A DNA stretch of 64,000 nt, taken from UBA11090 sp035560555 (lineage in GTDB: Bacteria > Spirochaetota > Spirochaetia > Treponematales > Rectinemataceae). The notes under the pieces are model-generated. The model ran no database searches, was not told the DNA's origin, and saw nothing but the letters and a program-made list of their open reading frames with translations. The number at the start of each line of letters is the position of its first letter. Position 1 is the first letter of the stretch. The position numbers and the translations under genes were made by a program. Positions 32,883 through 41,376 of the stretch are shown in pieces. The stretch spans positions 7,527 through 71,526 of the forward strand of contig DATMZF010000057.1 in NCBI GenBank assembly GCA_035560555.1. Reading direction: 5' to 3'.

Positions 32883-34094
32883 ATGAAAAATGACAGAAGA
32901 AGCGTCGCCGCGCTCTACGTCTTCAGCTTCTTCAAGAGCCTGCAGTTTTTCGGGGCGGTGGCCGTTCCCTTCTATATCCACCGCCTTGAAATGGGCTACG
33001 CCAGGATGTTCACGCTCGAGATGGTGTTTTCCGCCGCCATGATGATCCTCGAGGTGCCCACGGGCGTCGTCGCCGACCGATGGGGCAGGAAAATATCCCT
33101 CTGCCTGGGATCGCTTTTTCTCGCGGCGGGCTTCCTCATGTTCGGCATATTCCATTCATTCGGGATTCTTCTCGTGGCGGAGCTGATCTGCGCCTTGGGC
33201 ATGACGCTCGTCAGCGGAGCCGACAGGGCCCTCCTCTACGAAGTCCTTAAGCGCGACAACGAAACCGACAGGGCCACCGGCGTGTTCGCGCGCTACGAGG
33301 CCGCGGGCACGGCCGGACTCTTCATCAGCTTTCCCCTGGGTTCGCTTTTCGCGGGAAGCGGCATTGTCCCTTATAAAGAGGCGTTGGGCCTCGTGTTCGT
33401 CTTCACGGCGGCCGCTCTGGGAATTTCCGGCCTTTTCGTGCTAGGCGCGCGGGAAACCAGGCCAACGCGCGATCGCGAAGGCAGGATATGGCAACGCCAT
33501 GTCCTGCGCGGCCTCATGCGCCACGGAATCGATGGATTCCTGCAGATTTTCAGGACAAGAGAGCTGCGCAGCTTCGGCCTCAATTACGCGGCTATCTCGG
33601 CCCTCACCTTCTTCATGTTCTGGTTCTACCAATCCCTGCTCGCGCGGCACGCCGTGCCCCTGGCCTGGTTCGGCTTCGTGGGATCGGCTTTCAACCTCAG
33701 CGCCATGCTGCTCCTGCAGACGACAACCTTCATCCAAAAGAAGATAGGTATAGGCAAGGCTCTCTTTCTGTCGTCGATCATCCCTGGCCTGCTCTACATC
33801 GGCGCGGGACTTTTCCCGAACCTCATTGTCGCCCTCATCGCCATGTTCGGAGTGACGAATCTCAAGCTCTTCAGGGCGCCGATGCTTTCGGCCATGATGA
33901 ATGCCAAAATCGACGACACCAACCGCGCCACGGTTCTTTCGGGTATTTCGATGATCGAACGAGTGCTGATCGCCCTGCTCTACCCTCTCGTCGGAGCGCT
34001 CGCCGACCTTTCCCTCAACGCCGCCCTGCTGATTCTGGGAGGGCTGACCATCGTCGCCTCTCTCTCGCTCAGGGTGAACGAGGCATCGCTTTAG
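32883..34094 (+). CDS. MFS transporter
   Basis: About twelve membrane helices in 403 aa, with motif A at the loop between helices 2 and 3 (GVVADRWGRK) and a long central loop (ARETRPTRDREGRIWQRHVL) dividing the two halves. This type often exports drugs or small metabolites, but no substrate is evident. It follows corA by 42 bp on the same strand and may be cotranscribed. The only ribosome-binding site is a weak GGAG 8-9 nt upstream. Confidence 0.85.
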   Translation: MKNDRRSVAALYVFSFFKSLQFFGAVAVPFYIHRLEMGYARMFTLEMVFSAAMMILEVPTGVVADRWGRKISLCLGSLFLAAGFLMFGIFHSFGILLVAELICALGMTLVSGADRALLYEVLKRDNETDRATGVFARYEAAGTAGLFISFPLGSLFAGSGIVPYKEALGLVFVFTAAALGISGLFVLGARETRPTRDREGRIWQRHVLRGLMRHGIDGFLQIFRTRELRSFGLNYAAISALTFFMFWFYQSLLARHAVPLAWFGFVGSAFNLSAMLLLQTTTFIQKKIGIGKALFLSSIIPGLLYIGAGLFPNLIVALIAMFGVTNLKLFRAPMLSAMMNAKIDDTNRATVLSGISMIERVLIALLYPLVGALADLSLNAALLILGGLTIVASLSLRVNEASL

Positions 34095-34138
34095 CGGCTC
34101 GCTGTTTGCGCAAGCGGGGCAAGGGGCAAAATTTTTAC

Positions 34139-34627
34139 TCAGCGATGATCCACGAGCTTTTGAGCGAGGGTGAGGCGAGCTTCGCGGCGGATTCCGGCTT
34201 GTTCGTAGCGTCGGACTTGATCGGGAGTCTCGGGAAGGACCGGCTGAACGGGGATGGGCCTTTTATCGGGGCCGACTGCCACAAACGTCAGATAGGCGGG
34301 GCAGATAAGCACCTCTTCCCTGGAGCCCGGCCGCCAGCCCGTCACCCGGACGCCGACCTCCATCGAACTGTGGAATGCGCGGTTTACCGAAGCTCTGATA
34401 GTGAGGACAGTCCCCACCGGGGCGGAATTCTTGAAGATGAGCTGATCCACCGATATGGTGACCACGCTCTCGCCGGAATGTTTGAACGCGGCGATGCCGG
34501 CGGCCTTGTCCACCAGGGACATGAGGTGACCGCCGAAAATCGTTCCGTACAAATTGACATCGGAAGGTTGCACCACATCATCCATTTCGACCTGAGAGGC
34601 CGATACCGGCTTCGCTTTCATTTCCAT
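34139..34627 (-). CDS. acyl-CoA thioesterase (hot-dog fold)
   Basis: 162 aa hot-dog thioesterase of the YciA/BACH type: DVNLYGTIFGGHLMSLVDKAAGIAA holds the conserved N-x2-G-x-x-FGG-x-L and catalytic Asp, and VDQLIFKNSAPVG is the second strand motif. It hydrolyses acyl-CoA to free acid and CoA in the cytosol. The ATG at 34627 has AAGGA upstream; the longer frame to 34807 crosses the divergent promoter. Chain-length preference cannot be read. Confidence 0.9.
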   Translation of the reverse strand: MEMKAKPVSASQVEMDDVVQPSDVNLYGTIFGGHLMSLVDKAAGIAAFKHSGESVVTISVDQLIFKNSAPVGTVLTIRASVNRAFHSSMEVGVRVTGWRPGSREEVLICPAYLTFVAVGPDKRPIPVQPVLPETPDQVRRYEQAGIRREARLTLAQKLVDHR

Positions 34628-34751
34628 AGATTCCTTCCTTAAAAAATTCCGCCCTGCACATGATGCCCAAATCAAGGCTGAAGCGGGAATGGCGCTGAGC
34701 GAGGAATACGGGCTCATCCTACCCCGACCGGAAAGTGAAGACAAGCGACGC

Positions 34752-34780
34752 TTGCGGCCGCCCCGCCATGGATGGATAAT
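34752..34780 (+). promoter_or_regulatory. promoter of a predicted leaderless perM-like mRNA
   Basis: TTGCGG (34752-34757), 17-nt spacer, GATAAT (34775-34780), then exactly 6 nt (GAGCCC) to the ATG at 34787. Same geometry as the sirtuin gene. Confidence 0.5.
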
Positions 34781-34786
34781 GAGCCC

Positions 34787-35929
34787 ATGGCAAACATGAA
34801 AGATCAAACAACCGCGGATGGGAAAGGCGGGGACGCGAAGGGATCAGCGACAAGGACAATAGCGGCGGCGGGTTTTGCGCTGCTGCTCGTCCTGTATTTC
34901 AAGGAGGCCCTCGGTGTCGCCGCCACGATGTACGGAGCGGTCTTCCCCCTGCTTCTAGGCGCCGCGATAGCCTATGTCCTCGATATCCTCGTCACCGCTT
35001 ACGAGAAAATACTCACGCGGAAGAAGAGCGGCGCAGCGGGGGCGGGGACACGGCGAGGACTGGGCATTTTATTTGCCCTCCTCACGGTCGCCGCGGCCGT
35101 TTTCATCTTCCTGCGGCTGATCATCCCACAGATACGGCAATTCGTAGACCTGCTGGTGGCCATGGCGCCCGCCCTCTACGATAGGCTTCTCCATTGGGCG
35201 GAGCGGTACGCGGACTATTTTCCCGCCTTGAGAGAGAAGATCGCCGGCCTGGATCTGGATGTGGAAAGCATCGTCCAGAAGAGTTTCGCGACGCTCACCG
35301 TTTGGGCTGGCGGCACGGTATCCCTCGTTGGAAACCTGTTCAGCTCCATCATGAACATCTTGATCGCCCTGATTTTTTCCATCTATATCCTGTTCGGCAA
35401 GAGCAGACTGACGGGAACCTTTAGAAAGCTTTCGCTACGCTACCTGAATGAGGGTGCTCGAGAAAAACTAAACATGGTATTGAAGACAGCCGACGAATCT
35501 TTTTCCAGCTTTATCGTCGGACAACTGAAGGAAGCCCTGATCCTGGGAACCCTCTGCGTCATCGGCATGTACATCTTCAAATTCCCCTATCCGACCGCCA
35601 TCGGAACGATTGTGGGCTTGACAGCCCTCGTACCAATCGTGGGCGCCTACATGGGAGCCGGAGTCGGATTCCTTTTGATACTGGTCTCCAATCCTCTGAA
35701 GGCGTTTTTCTTTCTCATCTTTATTGTCGCGCTGCAGCAGACCGAAGGGAACCTGATTTACCCTCGGGTGGTCGGCAAGAGCATCGGGCTGCCGGGAATC
35801 TGGGTGCTGGTCGCGATCACCATCGGCGGGGGGTTGTTCGGCATCGCGGGGGTGATGTTCGGAGTGCCGGTCTTCGCTACCTGCTACAAGCTTCTCGGAA
35901 GATCCGTCGCGGCCCCAATAGACTCATAA
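34787..35929 (+). CDS. AI-2E/PerM-family permease
   Basis: Polytopic membrane protein of about 380 aa with roughly eight helices: two close N-terminal helices, one before a soluble segment (about 120-165), then a C-terminal bundle with the family hallmark PYPTAIGTIVGLTALVPIVGAYMGAG and QQTEGNLIYPRVVGKSIGLP. Family members include exporters of AI-2 and Na+/H+ antiporters, so function is open. I chose the ATG at 34787 because the -10 box GATAAT ends 6 nt before it; ATG 34772 would lie upstream of the transcription start. Confidence 0.88.
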   Translation: MANMKDQTTADGKGGDAKGSATRTIAAAGFALLLVLYFKEALGVAATMYGAVFPLLLGAAIAYVLDILVTAYEKILTRKKSGAAGAGTRRGLGILFALLTVAAAVFIFLRLIIPQIRQFVDLLVAMAPALYDRLLHWAERYADYFPALREKIAGLDLDVESIVQKSFATLTVWAGGTVSLVGNLFSSIMNILIALIFSIYILFGKSRLTGTFRKLSLRYLNEGAREKLNMVLKTADESFSSFIVGQLKEALILGTLCVIGMYIFKFPYPTAIGTIVGLTALVPIVGAYMGAGVGFLLILVSNPLKAFFFLIFIVALQQTEGNLIYPRVVGKSIGLPGIWVLVAITIGGGLFGIAGVMFGVPVFATCYKLLGRSVAAPIDS

Positions 35930-35958
35930 AAAAATCTTCTAATGAGCTATGGGCATAA

Positions 35959-35986
35959 AAAAGCTCCGGATTTCTCCGGAGCTTTT
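35959..35986. terminator. bidirectional intrinsic terminator
   Basis: AAAAGCTCCGGA-TTTC-TCCGGAGCTTTT, a perfect 12-bp stem with A/T ends on both strands. It ends both the PerM-like transcript and the convergent tRNA-Lys transcript; its right end touches the tRNA 3' base. Confidence 0.85.
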
Positions 35987-36058
35987 GAGCCGCACGTGAT
36001 TCGAACACGTGACCCACGCCTTAAAAGGGCGTTGCTCTGCCAACTGAGCTAGCGGCCC
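35986..36058 (-). tRNA. tRNA-Lys (UUU anticodon)
   Basis: A 73-nt cloverleaf on the minus strand. The acceptor arms GGGCCGC/GCGGCTC pair (one G-U), with D arm GCTAGCTCAGTTGGCAGAGC, anticodon stem ACGCC/GGCGT with loop CTTTTAA (anticodon TTT), and T arm CACGTGTTCGAATCACGTG. Discriminator A. CCA is not encoded. A37 in the loop is the substrate position for the t6A/ms2t6A enzymes Sua5 and MtaB, both encoded in this window. Confidence 0.97.
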
Positions 36059-36068
36059 GCGAGGGAAC

Positions 36069-36097
36069 ACAGTACCCAAAAGCCGTTTCTATGTCAA
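36069..36097 (-). promoter_or_regulatory. promoter of tRNA-Lys
   Basis: Minus-strand TTGACA (36092-36097), 17-nt spacer, TACTGT (36069-36074), about 10 nt before the tRNA 5' end. Confidence 0.6.
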
Positions 36098-36118
36098 CCC
36101 TGGAAGGTCGTGACGCGT

Positions 36119-36163
36119 CAATGAGAGGGCCGCCCGCGCGTAGCGCGAGCGGCCCTCTCATTG
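36119..36163 (-). terminator. long perfect hairpin after surface lipoprotein gene
   Basis: CAATGAGAGGGCCGC and GCGGCCCTCTCATTG form a 15-bp perfect stem, topped by a second CGCGC/GCGCG stem. It lies 24 bp after the lipoprotein stop on the minus strand. It lacks a U tract, so it may stabilise the 3' end or terminate weakly. Confidence 0.5.
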
Positions 36164-36187
36164 CAATAATTCTCAAGAATTCAACAT

Positions 36188-37726
36188 TCAGTAAACACTA
36201 AATCCCGCTGGTAACCCATTCACCAGTCGCTGGGTGGTTCCGTCGACAGCCCTGTCGTCTACCAAGTCGAAATTTGAGACAGTGCCACTCTTGTCCATAT
36301 CGACGATCATCATGTAATCGCCTTTGACCATTGGGGAACGCCATACCGTCTGCTGCCAATAGCCATTACTGCAGCCATACTGAACCGGCACGCGCCGCAT
36401 ATAGGTTCCGGTGGCCGGCGTTATGGCGCTGCCAGTCGCCAGAGACTGCGTACTGGGCACGATGTATAGATTAACCGTCGATCCCCAGAAATTGCTCGGC
36501 ATCGTCTCCCCGGCAGGCCAATTGGATGGGGTGCTATAGGGATTCCAAATGACCTTGATGCCATATCCCAAGAACTCATTGGCGACATGGGTGGCATACA
36601 TGGTATCCATGCCGCGATAGTCGAATCGGTCGCGATAATCGTATCCGGATTTGTAGTAATAAGAGTAGTAGTATCCGTTCCAGGAATATTGCCATCCGAA
36701 GATGCCGCCCGAGGCGAGATTCATTGGAACGTAATCGGCGATTGGCGGAGTAGGCGGCTTTTTAACGATGAATCCGGCGATGCCGTTGCCATCGATGCCG
36801 TCTAGATAGTAGGTTGTCGTTCCTTCCTTGAGGACATTGTATGTTTCGTCGCTTCCAACGTCGAGAATGACGCTAAAGCCTTCGCCCTCCGCGTATTGAG
36901 GCACATAATCATCGAAAGTGACATGCGGCAGCAGATCGTCCTTCGGCCAGCGAATGAGTACGCCAGTCGTTGAGATTAAATCCGCAAGAGCGCAATCCTG
37001 ATAGAACCAGGCATTTTGGATCGGGCTCTTGTCTCCATAATTTTGACCATTGAAAGGCACGATGTAGACACGGGCTGTAGTGGCGGTCGTGCTTCCCAAA
37101 TCGGTCATGTTGGCGACTTTTACGTATAGTTTGTCCGGGGCAGCGTCTGCGCCAGTATTCAGGACGTTGTCCGAATAAAACGCGTTTTCGACGGAGAACG
37201 TATCCACGCCGCCTACGGTTGCTACCTTGCCGGCCATCACGATAGGTTCAGGCCTCTGAAAATCGGTCGAGTTCACAAAGTAGAAAGGCAGCTTAAAATC
37301 GGTCCCTTGGCCATTGTCGTCGGTGCTGAAAACACGAATATTGAAGGCGCGAAGCGCAAGTTCGACGTTCGTATCCAGATAAGGTTTGTCGTTGACATCG
37401 CGCTTGAATCCAACATCGTACCAAAGTGGACTCAAACCAATAGCGCCATCCTCATCCGTCTGCGTGACGATTTCGGAAATTGTCAAATTATCGGGATCGA
37501 GGCACTGTATCGTATACGTGGAATCGGCAAGCAATCCCTGGACTTTGACATACAGTGTATCGTTGGGCGCCATCTTTCTGGTCGCCACGAGTTTTGAGTT
37601 ATAAATCTCGATCAACTTGAGAGGCCTTGTCCGCGATTGGATGAACGAAGAGATCTGGTCGCATGAGGCCAATACCAGAAGCGCGACAAGAGCCAGCAGA
37701 AGTGCGGGAATTCTATGTTTTTTCAT
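36188..37726 (-). CDS. large surface lipoprotein of unknown function, Tyr-rich
   Basis: 512 aa with a lipoprotein signal (lipobox LLVLASC), so anchored to a membrane and probably exposed. The body is beta-rich with several DxxLYVKVxxL-type strands (DTLYVKVQGL at about 57 and DKLYVKVANM at about 200), which suggests two similar Ig-like units. A striking Tyr-rich patch, WNGYYYSYYYKSGYDYRDRF, lies at about 350-370, and MMIVDMDKSGTVSNFDLVDD near the end resembles an EF-hand-like or dockerin-like calcium loop. I know no named family. AGGAGGGGGAG precedes the ATG. Base composition looks lower in GC than its neighbours, as for fast-evolving surface genes. It is 10 bp downstream of a beta-barrel gene in the same operon. 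Confidence 0.75.
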   Translation of the reverse strand: MKKHRIPALLLALVALLVLASCDQISSFIQSRTRPLKLIEIYNSKLVATRKMAPNDTLYVKVQGLLADSTYTIQCLDPDNLTISEIVTQTDEDGAIGLSPLWYDVGFKRDVNDKPYLDTNVELALRAFNIRVFSTDDNGQGTDFKLPFYFVNSTDFQRPEPIVMAGKVATVGGVDTFSVENAFYSDNVLNTGADAAPDKLYVKVANMTDLGSTTATTARVYIVPFNGQNYGDKSPIQNAWFYQDCALADLISTTGVLIRWPKDDLLPHVTFDDYVPQYAEGEGFSVILDVGSDETYNVLKEGTTTYYLDGIDGNGIAGFIVKKPPTPPIADYVPMNLASGGIFGWQYSWNGYYYSYYYKSGYDYRDRFDYRGMDTMYATHVANEFLGYGIKVIWNPYSTPSNWPAGETMPSNFWGSTVNLYIVPSTQSLATGSAITPATGTYMRRVPVQYGCSNGYWQQTVWRSPMVKGDYMMIVDMDKSGTVSNFDLVDDRAVDGTTQRLVNGLPAGFSVY

Positions 37727-37736
37727 CTCCCCCTCC

Positions 37737-38606
37737 TTATTTCTTCGCCGGGGCTTTCTTGCCCAGCCTGATATCGATAGCCACGGTAGCCATGTAGTTG
37801 GCGTTGGCGAGGTCCAGAATCGACGAAGAGTACTGGTCGATCAAGTTGTCGCCCTCCCCGGGAGTGAGGCTGATGTTGAACATGCCCACGCCCGCGGAGA
37901 GGAAGCCAAGCCGGAGCTTCACTCCAACGTTGAGAACTTCGCTGGAAGCGGAATTGGGATCGAATCCCTGGATTTCGGCAAAGCCATAGAGGAAATTGAA
38001 GAGGTTGAGGTCGGCTCCACCGGAGAACTGATACTTCCCAAGCTGGTTTTCGTTCATGATGGTTTCGGCTACGGCGGTCACCGAAAGGAGCATCTTGGGG
38101 GTGAAGAGCGGGATCGTGGAAGTGACTGCCAGATAGGGATTGAAGAGTATGTCGTTGCGGTCCTCGAACTTATTATCCACCAAGGAAACCGCGTTGACAC
38201 CGATAGCCGCCTGGGGGATGAAGTAGTCGGCTATATTGAGGAATCTCGCCTTTAGATGAAAGGTGTCCATCGATAAGTTAGTGAAATACAAATCTTCCCA
38301 TATCAACTGTCGACGGGTATAGCCTAGCTCCACATCATCCGATGTGCCGGCCATAAGGCTGGCAGAGGTAAGGTATAGCCCTATTCCCTCGACCGTGCCC
38401 GCCTGCTGCCCCATCGCTCCGATGAAGAAATTGGCCTTGCCGAGCGTGGTAGCCTTGGGAACCGTCATGATCCCATTTTCGCCCCATCGCATCACAGGCG
38501 CTATTGTCCTCTTGAATAGGGCGAATTCCGTATCCTCCGTCTGCGCGACGGCGCTGCCGATGCACAGAAGCAGCGCAAGGGCAAGCAATGAAAGCCGCTT
38601 TTTCAT
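37737..38606 (-). CDS. outer-membrane beta-barrel candidate
   Basis: 289 aa with signal peptide MKKRLSLLALALLLCIGSAVAQ. The mature part has alternating amphipathic strands (KANFFIGAMGQQAGTVEGIG, YMATVAIDIRLGKKA at the end), a periodicity expected of a porin-like barrel, with few Cys and no enzyme motif. The ATG at 38606 has GGAGGAGG upstream. It is the first gene of the two-gene operon with the Tyr-rich lipoprotein, which may be its partner at the surface. No specific family assigned. Confidence 0.75.
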   Translation of the reverse strand: MKKRLSLLALALLLCIGSAVAQTEDTEFALFKRTIAPVMRWGENGIMTVPKATTLGKANFFIGAMGQQAGTVEGIGLYLTSASLMAGTSDDVELGYTRRQLIWEDLYFTNLSMDTFHLKARFLNIADYFIPQAAIGVNAVSLVDNKFEDRNDILFNPYLAVTSTIPLFTPKMLLSVTAVAETIMNENQLGKYQFSGGADLNLFNFLYGFAEIQGFDPNSASSEVLNVGVKLRLGFLSAGVGMFNISLTPGEGDNLIDQYSSSILDLANANYMATVAIDIRLGKKAPAKK

Positions 38607-38662
38607 AGTACCTCCTCCACTTTTCGAAACGCCAGCAAAAGAGACAACTCGCTCACTAATTA

Positions 38663-38690
38663 AGTCTAGATAGGGTACTCCTCTTGTCAA
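38663..38690 (-). promoter_or_regulatory. promoter of beta-barrel/lipoprotein operon
   Basis: Minus-strand TTGACA (38685-38690), 16-nt spacer, TAGACT (38663-38668), about 56 nt before the ATG. An inverted repeat ATTTTGTT/AACAAAAT (38705-38728) lies just upstream of the -35 box and could bind a regulator. Confidence 0.6.
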
Positions 38691-38730
38691 GGATGAGTTG
38701 CAACATTTTGTTATATTAGGAACAAAATAT

Positions 38731-38764
38731 GACGAGGGCGGCCTTTAGCAAGGCCGCCCTCGTC
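38731..38764 (-). terminator. intrinsic terminator of FadL-like gene A
   Basis: GACGAGGGCGGCCTT-TAGC-AAGGCCGCCCTCGTC is a perfect 15-bp stem followed on the minus strand by ATATTTTGTT. It lies 32 bp after the stop of the gene at 38797. Confidence 0.85.
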
Positions 38765-38796
38765 GTTGCGTTGTGCGAGCTTCCGCTCGGAAGGAA

Positions 38797-39951
38797 TCAG
38801 AAGCGGACAGCCGCCTGGAGCGCGATGCCGCTGCGTCCCGACCCTTCGGCCACACCGGTGATTTTTTCGGAAAAAGCCGCCATGTCTACTTCGAAGAGCG
38901 CGAAATCGAGGCCCGCCCCAATGGAGACCAAGCCTTCGTTGAATCCCGCGCGCAAGGCGAGAAAATGGAGGATCTTGAGCTCGGCTCCGACATGGAGCAG
39001 GTCCAGGGAACTCTCGAAATCCACCGTCGCTTCGGACAGAAAATTCATCGGATCATCGGCCTCGGCATAGAACGAGTACGCGAGGGCGCTGCCGTTCTTG
39101 AAATTCAGGCCCAGCCCCGCCGTGTAAATGGGCTCGAGGGCATATTCGTCGCTGCCGTCGAGCGGCGCGGAAAAGGTATCCATGATGTCGCCGACGGTGG
39201 AATTTCCCATAAAGAACTTATACCCGTAGTCCCTGATCATCACTCCCGCCGACAGGGGCCCGAGGACGACTGTCGCGCCCGTATCGACGGCGAGACCGTA
39301 GCCGCCTTTCACCGACAGCGCCGCTATATCCGCAGAGTAGCTCTGACCGTTCAGCATGGCCGACGCCAACGTCGAAAAAGGCCAGTCGCCGGAAGAATCG
39401 AGGCGATAGAAGACGCGGACATCGGCGCCGAAGCTCATCTTGAGGGGGCCAAACTCTAGCGGCCAGGCCATGCCGAATATTCCGTTGACCTGGCTGCGCA
39501 CGGTCGTGAGCGAGTCGGAATAGGAAGCGCCCGTGGCGAGGGAATCGGAAATCATGGTGAGACCGAGGCCGAGGCCTTTGCCCGACCAGCCCATGCCGAC
39601 GCTCGCGCCGCCCCCAAAACCATTTTCGGCGATGAGGCGCCCGAGCGAGGCTTCGGTCTCGGCCTGCGTCACTTCGCCGAGGCCTATCTCGACGAGGTCC
39701 CTGATATTGGCGGGGGAAGGCCTGAGATATGCCCAGGTGGCGATATCGGCCAAAGTCAGCGTTCCCGGCCCGGAGAACCCCGCCGGATTGCCAAAAAACG
39801 CCTGATAACCCGTGGCGAAGACTTTGAAAGATCCACCCATACCCATGGATCTCGCTTCTTTTGGGGAGAGGCCAGAAAGGCTGGTTTGCGCGAAAGCGTT
39901 GGTCGCAAGGATAATGGCGCAAACAGCCACGAAAAAAGCCCGCTTCATCAA
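38797..39951 (-). CDS. FadL-like outer-membrane protein, paralogue A
   Basis: 384 aa: signal peptide (MKRAFFVAVCAIILATNAFAQ), then SGLSPKEARSMGMGGSFKVF and FFGNPAGFSG, the plug-like N-terminus seen in OmpP1/FadL and UPF0164-type proteins of treponemes. The rest is alternating beta strands rich in Gly and aromatics, ending in Phe, as outer-membrane barrels often do. FadL proteins carry hydrophobic compounds such as fatty acids. GGGGAGGA before the ATG. It is about 45 percent similar by eye to the product of the next gene (40178), with matching motifs throughout, so the pair arose by tandem duplication. Confidence 0.8.
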   Translation of the reverse strand: MMKRAFFVAVCAIILATNAFAQTSLSGLSPKEARSMGMGGSFKVFATGYQAFFGNPAGFSGPGTLTLADIATWAYLRPSPANIRDLVEIGLGEVTQAETEASLGRLIAENGFGGGASVGMGWSGKGLGLGLTMISDSLATGASYSDSLTTVRSQVNGIFGMAWPLEFGPLKMSFGADVRVFYRLDSSGDWPFSTLASAMLNGQSYSADIAALSVKGGYGLAVDTGATVVLGPLSAGVMIRDYGYKFFMGNSTVGDIMDTFSAPLDGSDEYALEPIYTAGLGLNFKNGSALAYSFYAEADDPMNFLSEATVDFESSLDLLHVGAELKILHFLALRAGFNEGLVSIGAGLDFALFEVDMAAFSEKITGVAEGSGRSGIALQAAVRF

Positions 39952-40093
39952 TACATCCTCCCCGGAGAAATTGGTGTCAACGCCGCGTATGAGTAGTACT
40001 ATACTTCATCTATTTATTGAATGTGTAAAGTATGTATATCGGCAGTTGCTGCTGAATAGATAACACGCTAACCGACAAAACGGTCACAAATAA

Positions 40094-40115
40094 AGTCCGC
40101 CCCGCGGGGCGGACT
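40094..40115 (-). terminator. intrinsic terminator of FadL-like gene B
   Basis: AGTCCGCCCCG and CGGGGCGGACT form a perfect palindrome, followed on the minus strand by TTTATTTG. It lies 62 bp after the stop at 40178. Confidence 0.75.
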
Positions 40116-40177
40116 AAAGCTGGCGACAAGGCGGCGGATGGACCATGTTCGCCGCCGCTTGCTTTCATTGTATAGGA

Positions 40178-41344
40178 TCAGAGCCTGATGGCGGCCTGTA
40201 TCGCGATGCCGGTTCTGCCAAAATCTCCGGGCACATCACCCATTTCCTCCGTGAACAGGGCGGCATCCACTTCGAAAATCAGCAGATCGACGCCGGCGCC
40301 CAGCGATACCCAGCCCTTGTTGAGGCCGGCCCTGAGGGCGAGGAAATTGAGAAGCTTGACTTCGGCGCCAGCGTGGAGTTTGTTCCACATGCCGTTCATG
40401 CCCTCGTCCACAATGGCGAGTGGGTCTTCCGTCTCGATGTAGAACGATGGAGCGAGCACCTTGCCCAGGTTGAACTGAAGCCCGGCGCCCACGGAAACCT
40501 CGGGCATGAGGATGTAGGCGTCGGTTCCGTCCGTGGGAAGGGTCATCGTATCCATGATTGTTCCGACTTTGGTGGCGCCCCTATAGAATTCGAGGCCATA
40601 ATCGCGAATCATCGCGCCGATCATGAGCGGACCGAAGCCGATGGTCGCTCCGGCGTCGAAGGCGAACCCATAGCCGCCGACGATGTCGAGATCGCGGATG
40701 GCGGTCATGGGGTCGCCGCTGCCGCTCATGGTTTCGGCGACGATGTTGGCGAAGGGCCAGTTATACTCGGACGTATCGGAGGAATAGGAATCGAGGAGAT
40801 AGTATGCGCGGGCATCGGCTCCGAGCCTTATGCTGATGGGACCGAGCGTGACCGGGAAGGCCACTCCGGCGATCGCCGTGGCTTGGGTCCTGCTCGTCAT
40901 TACCGAACTCAGCAGGGATGTGCCAGAGGCGACTTCATCGGTGACGAGGGTAGCGCCGAGGCCGAAGCCCTTGCCCGCCCATCCTAATCCGAGGGCGGCG
41001 CCGACGCCGAGACCGTTGTTGATAACCCAATCGCCCACGTAGGAAGCCGTCTCGGATTCGGTGGCCGTGCCATCGGCGATGGCCATCGCCTTGTCGATAT
41101 TGTCCTGGGTCGGTTTGAAATATGCCCATGTGGCCAGATCGGCGATGGTGAGCGAGCCGTCTTTCGCGGCGAAGCCCGCCGGATTGCCAAAGAAGGTGTC
41201 GTAGCCGGTGCTAAACACGCGGAACGTGCCACCCATGCCCATGGCCTTGGCGGTTTTGGGAGAAACGCTCGAAGTGGCGGTCTGTCCGAAAACCATGCCG
41301 CCGAGCGCGAGTAGTAAAACCAAATAAATATGCTTTCTCATCAT
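40178..41344 (-). CDS. FadL-like outer-membrane protein, paralogue B
   Basis: 388 aa with signal peptide MMRKHIYLVLLLALGGMVFG, then SVSPKTAKAMGMGGTFRVF and FFGNPAGFAA, matching paralogue A motif by motif (TLADIATWAYL there, TIADLATWAYF here; MIRDYGYKFF there, MIRDYGLEFY here). The C-terminus FGRTGIAIQAAIRL is again barrel-like. Predicted hydrophobic-compound channel of the outer membrane. It starts 32 bp after the lipoprotein gene upstream, so those two form an operon, while paralogue A has its own transcript. Confidence 0.8.
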   Translation of the reverse strand: MMRKHIYLVLLLALGGMVFGQTATSSVSPKTAKAMGMGGTFRVFSTGYDTFFGNPAGFAAKDGSLTIADLATWAYFKPTQDNIDKAMAIADGTATESETASYVGDWVINNGLGVGAALGLGWAGKGFGLGATLVTDEVASGTSLLSSVMTSRTQATAIAGVAFPVTLGPISIRLGADARAYYLLDSYSSDTSEYNWPFANIVAETMSGSGDPMTAIRDLDIVGGYGFAFDAGATIGFGPLMIGAMIRDYGLEFYRGATKVGTIMDTMTLPTDGTDAYILMPEVSVGAGLQFNLGKVLAPSFYIETEDPLAIVDEGMNGMWNKLHAGAEVKLLNFLALRAGLNKGWVSLGAGVDLLIFEVDAALFTEEMGDVPGDFGRTGIAIQAAIRL

Positions 41345-41376
41345 TGTACCCCTTTTTTCGACGAGCGTCCGGACGC

